Source of the DNA: Albugo candida
Lineage: Eukaryota; Oomycota; Peronosporomycetes; Albuginales
Assembly: GCA_040437565.1 (NCBI GenBank)
Contig: JBDOQK010000002.1
Location: 992,001-1,056,000 of the forward strand
Length of the DNA: 64,000 bases
Reading direction: 5' to 3'
The notes beneath the pieces were generated by a model. The model saw nothing but the letters and a program-made list of their open reading frames with translations. It searched no databases and was not told where the DNA came from. Positions 24,089 to 35,491 of the stretch are shown here, piece by piece (positions within the stretch are counted from its first letter, which is position 1; each line of letters starts with the position of its first letter). The position numbers and the translations under genes were made by a program.

Positions 24089-26353
24089 ATGACACTTTCA
24101 ATTGAGTCTGCACGTGCTTGTGTGGAAAGCTTACAACAGTCCAAACCTTATCCAGGAATTGTTACCATATGTGGTGGTGGCAACGGTGCTCATGTTGCTG
24201 CAGGGTATATTGCATCCAAAGGCATTCGAGTGAACGTACTCACCCGTCAACCTGATCGCTGGAATGATACGATCGAAGTGATAACCAAAGGATCCAGCTG
24301 GGAATCGAAAGGATCCATAAACGGAAAGCTGCATCTAGTATCCAAGTCTGCAAGATACGTGATCCCGGATGCCGATTTGATTATCCTTGCAGCGCCAGCA
24401 AACGCACATCCAGATATACTCCAAGACATATCCGAGTATATCAAGGACGGAGCAGTATTGGGTGCTCTGTTTGCTCAGGGAGGTTTCGACTGGGCGGTGA
24501 AGAAAATCTTGAATACCAAAATGCTGCAGCTTGATATGGTGACACGCTCCCTTTATCGGCAGCTTGATCGTCATTTCTGATGTTGTCCTATATTGTGCTA
24601 AGATATTCGGTCTCCAGAACATCCCATGGATTTGTAAGACGCAAAAATACGGGTAAATATCGTGCAAAATTTTCTTACCTTGAGATCATGATTTTCACAA
24701 GTTTGGGTGCGATCAACTTGTAGACACAATGCACGGATGATCGGACCGAAGAAAAAATTGTTTGTTGCTTCTTACCCAGCTGAGAAAAGGGATCATGCTG
24801 CTAGATTGCTGGAGTCTCTATTTGATATTCCATGCAATCCTGTGTCAAACTTTTTGACTTTGACGCTGACTCCGTCGAACCAAATCATTCATCCCGCACG
24901 CTATTATGCAATATTTCAGGATTGGGATGGCGTGAGAACATACACCAGAGCAGAACTGGAGAAAAGGGGGGGAATGACACTTTGTAAGTAAACTGCATAT
25001 ACTCAACCGGTATTTTGAAATATTCACACGCCAACTTCCACAGACGCTGACTTCGATGAAAATTCGGCTGAGCAATTGGCGATGCTTGACAATGAGCTGC
25101 AACAGATCAAGCTTGCTATACTCCGCGTAGGTTACTCAACGATCCTAGCAGAATATGCGCTGATCATAGATTGTACAGAAATTCCCTGCTTTAGATTTGT
25201 CAGACGTGCTTCCGATCGGGAAACGCGTAATCAAGCACTACGGAGCTGATGTCAGCGACAGATCGTCTTTACAAAAAATATTCGCGACAAATCTTGGGTA
25301 TGCCGGTTGTGCAACTCCTCTTGTTGAGGTCACGCAGAATCGTTTCATACCAGCCGTACATAGTCGACTGTTCTGGGAGGATATTCCGTTTGGCCTGTGC
25401 ATCCTCAAGTGCATAGCAGAGCTATCAGGAAATTTCCCTACACCACGTCTCGATTTCATGATTCGTTGGCATCAGNNNNNNNNNNNNNNNNNNNNNNNNN
25501 NNNNNNNNNNNNNNNNNNNNNNNNNNNNNNNNNNNNNNNNNNNNNNNNNNNNNNNNNNNNNNNNNNNNNNNNNNNCTGACTCCGTCGAACCAAATCATTC
25601 ATCCCGCACGCTATTATGCAATATTTCAGGATTGGGATGGCGTGAGAACATACACCAGAGCAGAACTGGAGAAAAGGGGGGGAATGACACTTTGTAAGTA
25701 AACTGCATATACTCAACCGGTATTTTGAAATATTCACACGCCAACTTCCACAGACGCTGACTTCGATGAAAATTCGGCTGAGCAATTGGCGATGCTTGAC
25801 AATGAGCTGCAACAGATCAAGCTTGCTATACTCCGCGTAGGTTACTCAACGATCCTAGCAGAATATGCGCTGATCATAGATTGTACAGAAATTCCCTGCT
25901 TTAGATTTGTCAGACGTGCTTCCGATCGGGAAACGCGTAATCAAGCACTACGGAGCTGATGTCAGCGACAGATCGTCTTTACAAAAAATATTCGCGACAA
26001 ATCTTGGGTATGCCGGTTGTGCAACTCCTCTTGTTGAGGTCACGCAGAATCGTTTCATACCAGCCGTACATAGTCGACTGTTCTGGGAGGATATTCCGTT
26101 TGGCCTGTGCATCCTCAAGTGCATAGCAGAGCTATCAGGAAATTTCCCTACACCACGTCTCGATTTCATGATTCGTTGGCATCAGCAGTATATGAATGTG
26201 GAGTTTTTGAATGCGGATGGCCAACTCAATGCCCAAGAAATGTGGCGAACGGGGACACCGTATAAATACGGAATTCATGATCTTCGTGATTTGGTCTCGA
26301 CATCTTTACCACAGGAAATGCGACAATATCGACACCCTCGATCACGTATATAG
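24089..26353 (+). CDS. Opine/octopine dehydrogenase-like NAD(P)-dependent enzyme
   Basis: Member of the NAD/NADP octopine-nopaline dehydrogenase family, which reductively condenses an amino acid with an alpha-keto acid. Exon 1 (ATG 24089) holds the Rossmann fold: VTICGGGNGAHVAAGYIASK (GxGxxG-like) and ADLIILAAPANAHPDIL, then ALFAQGGFDWAVKK. Later exons give KIFGLQNIPWICKTQKYG, GPKKKLFVASYP, PARYYAIFQDWDG and the helical C-terminal domain (EDIPFGLCILKCIAEL, FPTPRLDFMIRWHQ), stop 26351-26353. The junction between the first two exons is unclear to me. Gap 3 and its duplicate (24866-25475 = 25576-26185) interrupt the gene artificially. Substrate unknown; related enzymes make octopine, tauropine or opine metallophores. 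Confidence 0.8.
25476..25575. other. Assembly gap 3 (100 N) with 610-bp flanking direct duplicate
   Basis: 24866-25475 recurs as 25576-26185 (offset 710), including the intron sequences. Same pattern as gaps 1 and 2. Confidence 0.97.
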
Positions 26354-26671
26354 CGCAATCAAATATACATCAAACTTTGGGATATACCATGAGTTATTAA
26401 TCGCCTTCTGGTAGTCGGATAAAACCATACGCAGGCTGTCTAATCAGCTGCACGTGCACTGTCTAATAATCACAGTTGTGATTGCAACAAATTTCTGATT
26501 TTATCGAGATTTCGATGGAGCGTGCCGAGTACTTGCCATTGATCCATGAACAGGCATAAATTTTTAGGCGGAAAAAGCAAGCCTTACGTAAGCGCATTTC
26601 CTTTATTGAGTGTGCATGCCGTGATAAACCTCTTCTCTTATAAACGTCGATAGTAAAGAGGCGTTGGTTTG

Positions 26672-26771
26672 NNNNNNNNNNNNNNNNNNNNNNNNNNNNN
26701 NNNNNNNNNNNNNNNNNNNNNNNNNNNNNNNNNNNNNNNNNNNNNNNNNNNNNNNNNNNNNNNNNNNNNNN
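26672..26771. other. Assembly gap 4 (100 N) with 564-bp direct duplicate and an inverted piece
   Basis: 26108-26671 recurs as 26851-27414 (offset 743), but between the gap and that copy lies 26772-26854, an inverted copy of the following 83 bp. It resembles a chimeric read or fold-back at a contig end. Confidence 0.95.
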
Positions 26772-26945
26772 TCCACATTCATATACTGCTGATGCCAACG
26801 AATCATGAAATCGAGACGTGGTGTAGGGAAATTTCCTGATAGCTCTGCTATGCATCCTCAAGTGCATAGCAGAGCTATCAGGAAATTTCCCTACACCACG
26901 TCTCGATTTCATGATTCGTTGGCATCAGCAGTATATGAATGTGGA
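26772..26945. repeat. Perfect palindrome, 83-bp arms, 8-bp loop
   Basis: Left arm 26772-26854 is the reverse complement of 26863-26945, with loop TCCTCAAG. The sequence is the opine dehydrogenase last-exon region. Perfect identity of long arms in a coding exon next to a gap suggests a library or assembly chimera. Confidence 0.95.
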
Positions 26946-27096
26946 GTTTTTGAATGCGGATGGCCAACTCAATGCCCAAGAAATGTGGCGAACGGGGACA
27001 CCGTATAAATACGGAATTCATGATCTTCGTGATTTGGTCTCGACATCTTTACCACAGGAAATGCGACAATATCGACACCCTCGATCACGTATATAG
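26851..27096 (+). pseudogene. Third partial copy of the opine dehydrogenase last exon
   Basis: Repeats 26108-26353 exactly (ILKCIAELSGNF through the C-terminus and stop). It lacks the rest of the gene and is most likely the true 3' end of the single gene displayed again because contigs overlap. Confidence 0.8.
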
Positions 27097-27529
27097 CGCA
27101 ATCAAATATACATCAAACTTTGGGATATACCATGAGTTATTAATCGCCTTCTGGTAGTCGGATAAAACCATACGCAGGCTGTCTAATCAGCTGCACGTGC
27201 ACTGTCTAATAATCACAGTTGTGATTGCAACAAATTTCTGATTTTATCGAGATTTCGATGGAGCGTGCCGAGTACTTGCCATTGATCCATGAACAGGCAT
27301 AAATTTTTAGGCGGAAAAAGCAAGCCTTACGTAAGCGCATTTCCTTTATTGAGTGTGCATGCCGTGATAAACCTCTTCTCTTATAAACGTCGATAGTAAA
27401 GAGGCGTTGGTTTGGAAGGCGAGGTCGAGCAAAGTGCTGAGACTCTTATGCTACATCCAGCAGTCATCGAGCTCAAAATTGGATGGAAGAGATTCAGTAG
27501 TAGTGGATAACATACAGCTTGAGCGCACC

Positions 27530-28068
27530 CGGACTAAAACCTTACGAGAAGTGCACAGAAAGGTGTCATGCAAAAGTTGGTTGACATGCAAGGCTATAAT
27601 CGATCCCGTCCTCTGAGAGAAAGGAAACTGATTAAACTCGGAAACGCGAAAGCAGTGATTATCAGGGTTTGCGAGCCTCGACAGTCACTGCTGAGAATTT
27701 GTGGCTCAAAAATCTCTTTACGAAGCATTGGAAAAAATTTATATTCACTTTAGATAAAATTGCTCCAGTGAAGCTTTCTCAGTACGATCAAGTCTGTATG
27801 TCACCGCATGATACCTCTGTTAATGTCGACATGGTTTGGCGAAGATCCCATACATCATGCAATCAGGAATGTAGCAATCGAGGAGTTGTATTCTTGCTGA
27901 CCTACCACGGATGGACGAGATGAGAGCATCACAGAAATGGAGTGATTTGCACTTGAGTAGGAACGCGACAATTCTGTTTGTGTCTCATGCCCTACCAGCA
28001 AATTCAGACGATGAATAGGCAGCGAATAGTACTGCAAAGTCTTAGGAGCGAAAAAAGAATAAGCGGAA
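27530..28068. pseudogene. Decayed paralogue X, left copy
   Basis: Shares clear similarity with 43715-44385 in inverted orientation. The matching stretches include an EVHRKVSCKSWL-like peptide here against EVHRKVACKSWL there, a GTCGACATGG block, and KTLQYYSLPIHRLNLLV here against KTTQYCSLPFHRLYLWV there on the opposite strand. Short conserved peptides (NLWLKNLFTKHWKKF, then ECSNRG...LLTY) vaguely recall an F-box/LRR protein, but no full domain is readable and the frames are broken. I do not recognise the family; it could also be a non-autonomous transposon. Confidence 0.45.
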
Positions 28069-28120
28069 GGAACGATAATATTATAATATTACTCACTAGA
28101 CTGTTCTCATATCATGATAC

Positions 28121-28659
28121 TCACCTACAAGGCATTACCATATGCTCGCAAACTTGAATTTCTTGCTGTAAACGCATATCTTCAGTTCCGATGATGAGGA
28201 TGCGTACAAAACTCTGACCAAAATAAGCCAGCTGATCAAAAAATCCTCCGTAAGATTTGTTGTCGTTGTTGGCGGTACATACCGTATCGGTAGTGAGCGC
28301 CAAAACGGTTTCCTGCACCTTCACCGGTGGCGCGTCAACATCAACCACTTGAACGTTGCCCACCTCCTCCACGTCCATCTCCAAGCCATAATCGTTCCCC
28401 TTCGTCGGTGGCACGTCAAGAGCAATCACCGGAATGTTGACCACCTCCTCCACGTCCATCTCCAAGCCATTTTCGTTCCCCTTTATCGATGGCGCGTCAA
28501 CAGCAACCACCGGAATGTTGACCACCTCCTCCACGTCCATCTCCAAGCCATAATCGTTCCCCTTCGTCGGTGGCACGTCAAGAGCAATCACCGGAATGTT
28601 GACCACCTCCTCCACGTCCATCTCCAAGCCATAATCGTTCCCCTTCGTCGGTGGCACGT
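28121..28659 (-). CDS. 27-residue tandem-repeat protein, locus A (5' part lost in gap)
   Basis: Minus-strand frame entering from the gap with four 81-bp units of consensus APPMKGNENGLEMDVEEVV plus NIPVVAVD (27 residues), at 28393, 28474, 28555 and 28636. A non-repeat C-terminus follows: TDTVCTANNDNKSYGGFFDQ, LAYFGQSFVRILIIGTEDMR, ending MVMPCR with stop at 28121-28123, or a GT donor just before it. Repeats are acidic, Val/Pro-rich and alternate hydrophobic residues, suggesting a beta-rich solenoid or an extended chain. No signal peptide or known domain seen. A related copy lies inverted at 35492-36466. Function unknown. Confidence 0.6.
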
Positions 28660-28759
28660 NNNNNNNNNNNNNNNNNNNNNNNNNNNNNNNNNNNNNNNNN
28701 NNNNNNNNNNNNNNNNNNNNNNNNNNNNNNNNNNNNNNNNNNNNNNNNNNNNNNNNNNN
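28660..28759. other. Assembly gap 5 (100 N)
   Basis: Falls inside the repeat gene, between 81-bp units and LTR-like sequence. By comparison with the inverted sister locus (35296-35634) several hundred bases, including the repeat gene's start, may be missing. Tandem repeats probably caused the break. Confidence 0.95.
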
Positions 28760-29110
28760 AGGCGTCGGGCAACATGTGCAAAGTACGTTTATTAGGTCCT
28801 CAGTGTTGATAAATGGACCGTGTGGAGAAGATGGTTCGGGGCACGACTCTCGAGAAGAATAGAAAGTACGTTTATTAAGTTTCAGATCGCTAAGTACAAT
28901 ATGTGTAATATTAGAATCTTCAGCATGGCCTTTAGTGTCCAATGTGGTCTACACCATCAACAGTCTCCCTCGTTTTGTAATCTCCAAGGTTTGACTTCTT
29001 CAGCAACATTTGGAGTTGCTTAGTCAGTAGTGGCTTAGTCAAATAATCGGCCACTTGACACTTTGAATTGACGTGCTTCACTTCAATATTTCCAAATTTC
29101 ACGACGACAC

Positions 29111-32100
29111 TGTTGGAAGATGGCCGATATGTACGATGTCATTTGACGACCGTGCTGTTTAAAATATAGAGTGAAATGTTGTAGTTTGTAAGCGGACAGA
29201 ATACATAGGAAGCGCATATGATAAAAGTTAAGAATAGTTCTAAATTTGAACTCAAGAAAACAAATCAATAAATTATGAGCCCAAGGACGCCCGACGTTCC
29301 CACGCGCGCCGAGGGCGCACAAACGATATCGGGCGACCGCAACCAGATCGCCGTATCTCCACCTACCAATACTGCAGAGGAAGCTACGCATGAGGTGAGA
29401 GATGTATTTAGTAATTTGAACCTCAAGATAATCGAGGCATTGACGGCCATGCAAGAACGCATGGCTCGCCTCGAGCTATCGCAACTCAAGAGAGAAGAGG
29501 ACGAGCGCATGGAAGGCGCTCAGGAAACTGGTGTGTATCAGTACGCGTTTGAATGTTTTTTTGATCGTGTCGGATGGAGATGAATTCTACATACCCTCCA
29601 CCTGTGAGAGCTCCTATACCAAGGTCAACGCAGTTCACGAGATCAATGTACCGACAGCATCAAGAATATGTTGCCATGGGGCAGAATCACGCTCTGCCTC
29701 AGGAGCAGATGCCGCAGCGTGCACCTGTTTCGCCTAACTACAACCCACCTCAAATGTTTCAGTGTGGTTTATTGGATGCTTGGCAGAGGAAGTTCTCAGT
29801 ACGATCGTTCGATGGTAAAGAGCTCTATGAAGGACTAGGCTCAGGATTTCTGGACTGGGGTCATCGTTTCGTTCGATAGCTCGTGTGGTTTTGATTGGTC
29901 GGAAGAAGTTAATGCTGACCTCCTAGGGAACTAAAAACAAAAAATAAATAAATTATGATTTAACAAAGATCTGAGTGGTACTGTGGATCGTAATCATCAT
30001 AAACAACTTGGTGGCAACAGCAGACGACGCTGCAACATGTCATGGAAAGACTACACCAGAAATTCAAAACAACTATCACTCAGGCCATGGGAACCAAGTT
30101 ACTGATAGGCAGGAAGGACTTGAAGCGATCGTGGCCTGACCATTATTTGTATCTCTTCGCAGTCAGTGACGCGACGGGTGGCGCAGAAGCGCTGGTTCTC
30201 GATAATGTTGTCCAGTACGCCGGTACTGATCTCCGCCAAGTACTTATGTGTACTGAGTACGCCAATAATCGTACGGATTACCTGAGACACGCCCAGGAGC
30301 TGGCTCATTTTGCACAGGCGATTGAAATCGATTTGGGTGGCGCCAGGGTGACTGGGAAGAAAGTTGTGCTACATATTTTGGGAATTTGCATCCGAGACGT
30401 GAGACTCGGACGTGCTAAAACTGTAACAAAGTTAGACATATCGCGGCGAAGTGCCGTGGTAAGAACAGCAAGGGAGGTGGATATGGCAATGGACGTGGCG
30501 TACATATGACTATCGCTGTAGTCAATGACACAGAGATAATTCAGGATCGACGGATTTTAGACAGTAGGTCTAGACGACACCGTATGTGTGATGAGAGAAT
30601 GCTTGAAAATGCCCGCGATTGTGACAGCGAGTAATTGCTGTCAGGTGGACAATCGCTACGTGCAACGAAGGTCAGGTCCATGATTCTTCAGGTGACGGCC
30701 GCTGGTAGACCTTCTACAGCGCGCTTGACTGACGTTCACCTCGCACCGTTAGTCACGAGAAACATTACCTCATATGGAAAGCTGAAGAACAAGGGTTTCA
30801 AGCCCATGTATGCAGACGGTCGTCGGTTACTGGTGGATCCAAGACTGGTGCGGTGATTTTTGACGAGCAGATGAACAATCACGTGCCTAAAATGCAAACT
30901 AAGTCAGAGCCGTTGGGCGAAGAACCAATTGATGTGATCATGGCAGTTATCAAGGAAGGGACGACTGCCGATCCAGATACGAACTTACGAGTTGGTACGC
31001 TCATGCAGTTTCACCGTCGTATGGCTCACTTGTCATACGACACTATTGAGCGTATGGCGAAGGAACCAAGATCCGGAATCAAATTGAGCGATAAGAAACG
31101 TGAGAAATGTTTGACTTGCGCCCAGGGAAAGCAGACAAGAAATGAAGAGTCACGCAAGGAATCGGGAAAGGATTCACCTATCGACAGAATTGGAGGGGTG
31201 ATATGCAGCGACTTAGGGGGCCCGATACCGAAGGATCGATTTGGAAATCGATACTTGGTAAATTTTTGCGACCATACGTCGGATTATTGCCGTGTGTTCC
31301 TGGCTAGGACCAAGGATGCAGCTGCCAAGAAGTTCAAGCACATTCTGGTTTTATTTGAAAAAATGTTGGACTGTCGCGTTTATATTTTGCGCACGGATGA
31401 TGGCGATGAGTACCGGAATGTTCATTTGTCTTACAAGAGAAATGGGGTCGCACGACAAGTCTCTGAACCAAATAGTCAAGTGCCGAACGGGAAAGCAGAA
31501 CGCATGCACAGGACTATTTTGAATATGGCTCGATGCATGATTTTTGCAAGTAAATTGCCGCTGTATTCTGGGGCGACGCCGTGAAGAATGCGGCGTCCAT
31601 CCTCAACAGAAGCCCAAGCCGCGCTAACACAAAAAGGGCATTGCCGTTTGAGGTTTTGACGAAGAAGAACCCGCACTTGAGCTCTATTGTCACTTTTGGT
31701 TCAGTATGTAATGTGTACAGGGACTCCCGCAAGAACTCCCTACGACGAAGATCGCAAGTTGGAATTATTGTCGACGAGAGCGACGAGATGAAGGGATATC
31801 GTGTTTCCTGAAAAAAGACAGGATGGTGATTGTAATCCAGCATATCTAGAATGTTAAGACTCTAAATGAAGCTCAAAACTGTGAGTTTCAGCGTGAGTTT
31901 ACGTCTAATGATATCACTGTCGAAGTGGTATCAGAAGGAGATGACAAGAGTTTAGCCTCGCCTGAGATTCCCGTGGACGATATGACTAAAAAAAAGTGAA
32001 GGAGAACAAGACCTGGCAGAGATCTAGACACGCGACACGCTCGACTACAAGAACAAAAGAACTTGGTGGGCAGCAGTAGGAGACATATCAGAATGTGGTG

Positions 32101-34032
32101 AACCATATTGTCGAGCGTGATCCACGAAACTACAGTGAAGCTATGAGAAGTTCCAAGGTCGTGAAATGAAATATAGTCACGGAGGAAGAGATTTCGGCCT
32201 TGCGTCGTCTAGGAGCTCTAAAGTCATCAAGGGACTTCAGGATAGCAATGCGCTGCATAGCAAGTGAGTTTTCAAGACAAAATGGACGCCGAAGGACAAT
32301 TCGAGAGTTTTAAGACTCGTCTTGGTGCTTGTGGAAACGAGCAAAATATTGGGTCGATTTGTTTTACTTTCGCGGTGGTCATGGACATGTCTACCGTTAA
32401 AAACATACTGGCTTTGGCAACTCTTTGGGGTGTTCCAGCTCAACGTGGCGACGTGCAATATGCCTACGTGCAGGCGAACAAAGAAAATGGTGTGGATATT
32501 TCTCTACATGTACCAGGCGGTATGGAGTTTACAAGCCATGAGCTAAGTGAGTTGGCAGCTAAAAGCGCTGCCGAGCTCGTCTTGCGACTAAAAAAGACGC
32601 TTTATGGTCTCAAGCTGGACGGCAGATTGTGGAGTCAATTTAATAATGACAAACTGTATGAAACTGCATTTGAGCGCTGCATCACCGACATGTGCCTTTA
32701 TTACAATTTCATTGACAAAAACATCATAGCTGTTGGCGTCTATGTCAACGACCTGCTTGTAACATTGACACGCGCTGAATTGATGGAAGATCTCTTCCAG
32801 TACCTTGGATCCTTGGCGATCAAGAAGCTTGTTGCAGTGAAGAAGTTTCTTGGAATGCATATCCACAATAACGATAGTGGCGGGTATGACTTCGATCAGG
32901 GAGGCGCTCGACGAAATCCTCCGTGATACCGTGATGGACTTGGTCAAAACCGTGAGGACGCCAATAAGGGATGAATGTTATGAAGAGAACTTGGGCGATT
33001 AAAACTTGCTGCCCGTGCACGCGAGTGACAGCCAACCAATGATCAAGGCGTCCCAGTCTCTTGTCGGAAGCTTCCTATGGGTGAAGCGATGATTCGATGA
33101 TCGCATACGTTTCCATCGAGATTTGCCTAAAATTTGACAAACTTACTTGATTTTGAACCGAACGACATCGATTTGCGAATTGGAGCGTGCTTAGACACTC
33201 CTCATAACGTTCCCTCATCGGATGGATTGTCGCGATCAGCATTGTGATCGAATTCCCACCTATCCAAAAGCCCCAACGAATTCAATTCCAAACAATAGCG
33301 GTCTATTTATTTTCATGACTGGAATCTCGCAAAGCGCATTGTACGGTACCTGAAGAGCAGCAAGCTCCAGCTTCACATGGTCGCAGAGCCTAGAAATGGT
33401 GCTAAGCTTAATCTTTAAACTTTCGGTGATGCTGGCTTTCCTCGGACAAGACAGACTGAAAGTCGTTGAACGGAGGAGTGGTGATGCTCAACGATATGAT
33501 TGTCATCTGGGATGCAAAAACAAGGAGGAGATAGCTTATTCAGTATGGAGGCGGAATTTGTCGCCGCTTCTGACGCGGCACGTGAGTTCCTTGGGATACG
33601 CGAGTTGTTAATGGATCTGGAAATGGCAATAACAAATCCGATGACTATGATGGTAGGCAATCAGGATGTGATCGAGCACCTGGGAGGCGAAGCATCACAT
33701 GCGAAGGAAAAGAACATAGGCATTCGGATGAAGTTTGTATGCGATCAAGCAAGACGGGAATTATCATACCCCGCTAAGTACCGTCGGAAAAAAATCGTAT
33801 TGACGAAGGCGCTTGGTTTCCGTAAGCTTGCCGATATGCGTGCACTCGTAGGCCTGTAGTAACTCAACACGGCCGAGAAGGAGTCTTGGGAGATGGCCGA
33901 TATGCACGATGTCATTTAACGACCGTGCTGTTTGAAATAATGCGAAATGTTTTTTTTTGTAAGCAGACAGAATACATATGAAATGCATATGGTAACGGTT
34001 GATATAATTTCAAATTTGTACTCAAGAAAACA
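29111..34032 (+). mobile_element. Copia family A element, plus strand, nested in copia B
   Basis: Ty1/copia fossil with LTRs 29111-29262 and 33884-34032 (about 150 bp; I estimate 15% difference). A primer-binding motif TTATGAGCCCA follows the 5' LTR and a purine tract (CGAGAAGGAG) precedes the 3' LTR. Parts in order: gag-like region about 29275-30510, GAG-pre-integrase and integrase about 30850-31600 (HRRMAHLS, CLTCAQGK, NGKAERMHRT), reverse transcriptase about 32260-32930, RNase H about 33500-33860. This order (integrase before RT) defines copia. Broken in several places. No clean target duplication was recognised. Confidence 0.85.
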
Positions 34033-34835
34033 AATGAGAGGGAAAGATGACAAATGTCGATGTGCTTTGCTCGAATTGGATACCCATCATTCTTTGCAAT
34101 AGCAATTGCACTCGGATTGTCATCATATACAGGAATTGCGGACCCTTCCTGAATTCCCAATTCTTCCACAAGACTCTTGATCCATGACTTCTTGTGCACA
34201 AACAGATAGCGCAACAGATCTGCTTCGGCGGTAATCAAAGCAACACCTCTTTGTAATCCTGAATTAAAAATGACAGGCTCTCCATTCATCATAATCATGA
34301 TACCTGACATAGCAGCCTGCAGCCTAATCCCTCTCGCTACACGCACTAATCTGTAGATCTGGGCCAGATAGAAACCAAATCCCACTTGGTTTCCGTATAC
34401 TTTGAATATTGCAACACTCAAATTGCTACCTTCCGATGTGTCTCAATTGAGTTTTCGAGATGTCGACTTAGCTGACATACAGCAAATCTAATATCAGTTC
34501 TTGTCCCATTCGCAATGTACCAGTAATGATTTAACCAACGAACGAAAAGTCGCTTTTTCATCCGTGGGTCTTTGATCTCACTTTTCGTCAATGACTGACC
34601 CACAATTATTGGGTTGTATACTGGTTTCGAGTCAGCTTGATTAAACTTTTCAATCATTCTCGAGATGCATGCTGTCTGCGAGATCTTCATCACTCTCTTG
34701 CTTTGACTATACTCAGTTCCATGCCAAGGATGTATCTCACCTAACCTAGTATCTTGAGTGAAAAATCGTTCTTCAATTGTAACGTGATGTTGTCAATCAC
34801 TCCCAACTTCTTGCTCCTACCAGCAGATCGTCAAC

Positions 34836-34935
34836 NNNNNNNNNNNNNNNNNNNNNNNNNNNNNNNNNNNNNNNNNNNNNNNNNNNNNNNNNNNNNNNNN
34901 NNNNNNNNNNNNNNNNNNNNNNNNNNNNNNNNNNN
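34836..34935. other. Assembly gap 6 (100 N)
   Basis: Lies inside the copia B remnant. The flanking sequences are not duplicates of each other, unlike most gaps here. Confidence 0.95.
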
Positions 34936-35067
34936 ATGTGGAGTCATGTTCCGCATGTCGAAAAAAATTCAATAAACCGTTTTCCATCGATTAAACTCTA
35001 GCTCTGTCTCAAATATATTTGAGATCAGCTTGTACCATGTAAATGCTGCTTGCTTTAGGCAATATAA

Positions 35068-35295
35068 GAGATTACAAGGCGAGGGAGACTGTTGATGGTG
35101 TAGACCACATTGGACACTAAAGGCCATGCTGAAGATTCTAATATAACACATATTGTACTTAGCGATCTGAAACTTAATAAACGTACTTTCTATTCTTCTC
35201 GAACGTCGTGCCCCGAACCATCTTCTCCACACGGTCCATTTATCAAGACTAAGGACCTAATAAACGTACTTTGCACATGTTGCCCGACGCCTCGA
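35068..35295 (+). repeat. Inverted copy of 28760-28985 (copia B LTR end)
   Basis: Reverse-complement match over about 225 bp to the left LTR region, with about 5 differences in the 178 bp I compared (about 97% identity). It leads directly towards the second 27-residue repeat locus, so LTR and gene are duplicated together in inverted orientation. Confidence 0.85.
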
Positions 35296-35491
35296 CCCAA
35301 TGCATACAGTAGCCTAGTCCTTCCTAGTATCTTGTACAACACTATTTAAACAACGATGATTGATGAGCTATCACGAGAATTCTCTGCAAGAGACTATGGC
35401 AGGTAAGCGCCATATTCGTTTCTTATTCTTGATGAGAATGGTCAATATCAATCATAGTTACTGTTTGTGCTTGGTTTAGGGCACTTATCAA

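Larger units (their letters stand above)
26354..27414. other. 3' flank of opine dehydrogenase, shown twice
   Basis: 26354-26671 equals 27097-27414 (offset 743). It contains no recognisable gene; 3' UTR and spacer only. Confidence 0.6.
28807..35245 (-). mobile_element. Copia family B element, minus strand, broken and split by a nested copia
   Basis: Ty1/copia fossil read on the minus strand. Its LTR (about 95 bp, 28807-28901) and the RNase H end region (28902-29110) lie left of a nested element. RNase H/RT-type sequence resumes at 34033-34835 and 34936-35067. At 35068 it changes to an inverted copy of its own LTR-side end (35068-35245), so the expected 5' half is absent. Closely related to the element at 55349-59907. 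Broken by many disruptions and clearly old. Confidence 0.75.

Noticed and set aside
28349-28659. Regular 81-bp repeats as a possible CRISPR array or satellite
   Set aside because: There are no unique spacers, the unit is a multiple of three and one strand keeps an open frame with a conserved peptide, so it is a coding tandem repeat.
28660-28942. N-terminal part of locus A frame (MDTKGHAEDSN...) beyond the gap
   Set aside because: It is translated copia LTR sequence joined to the repeat gene only through the N run.
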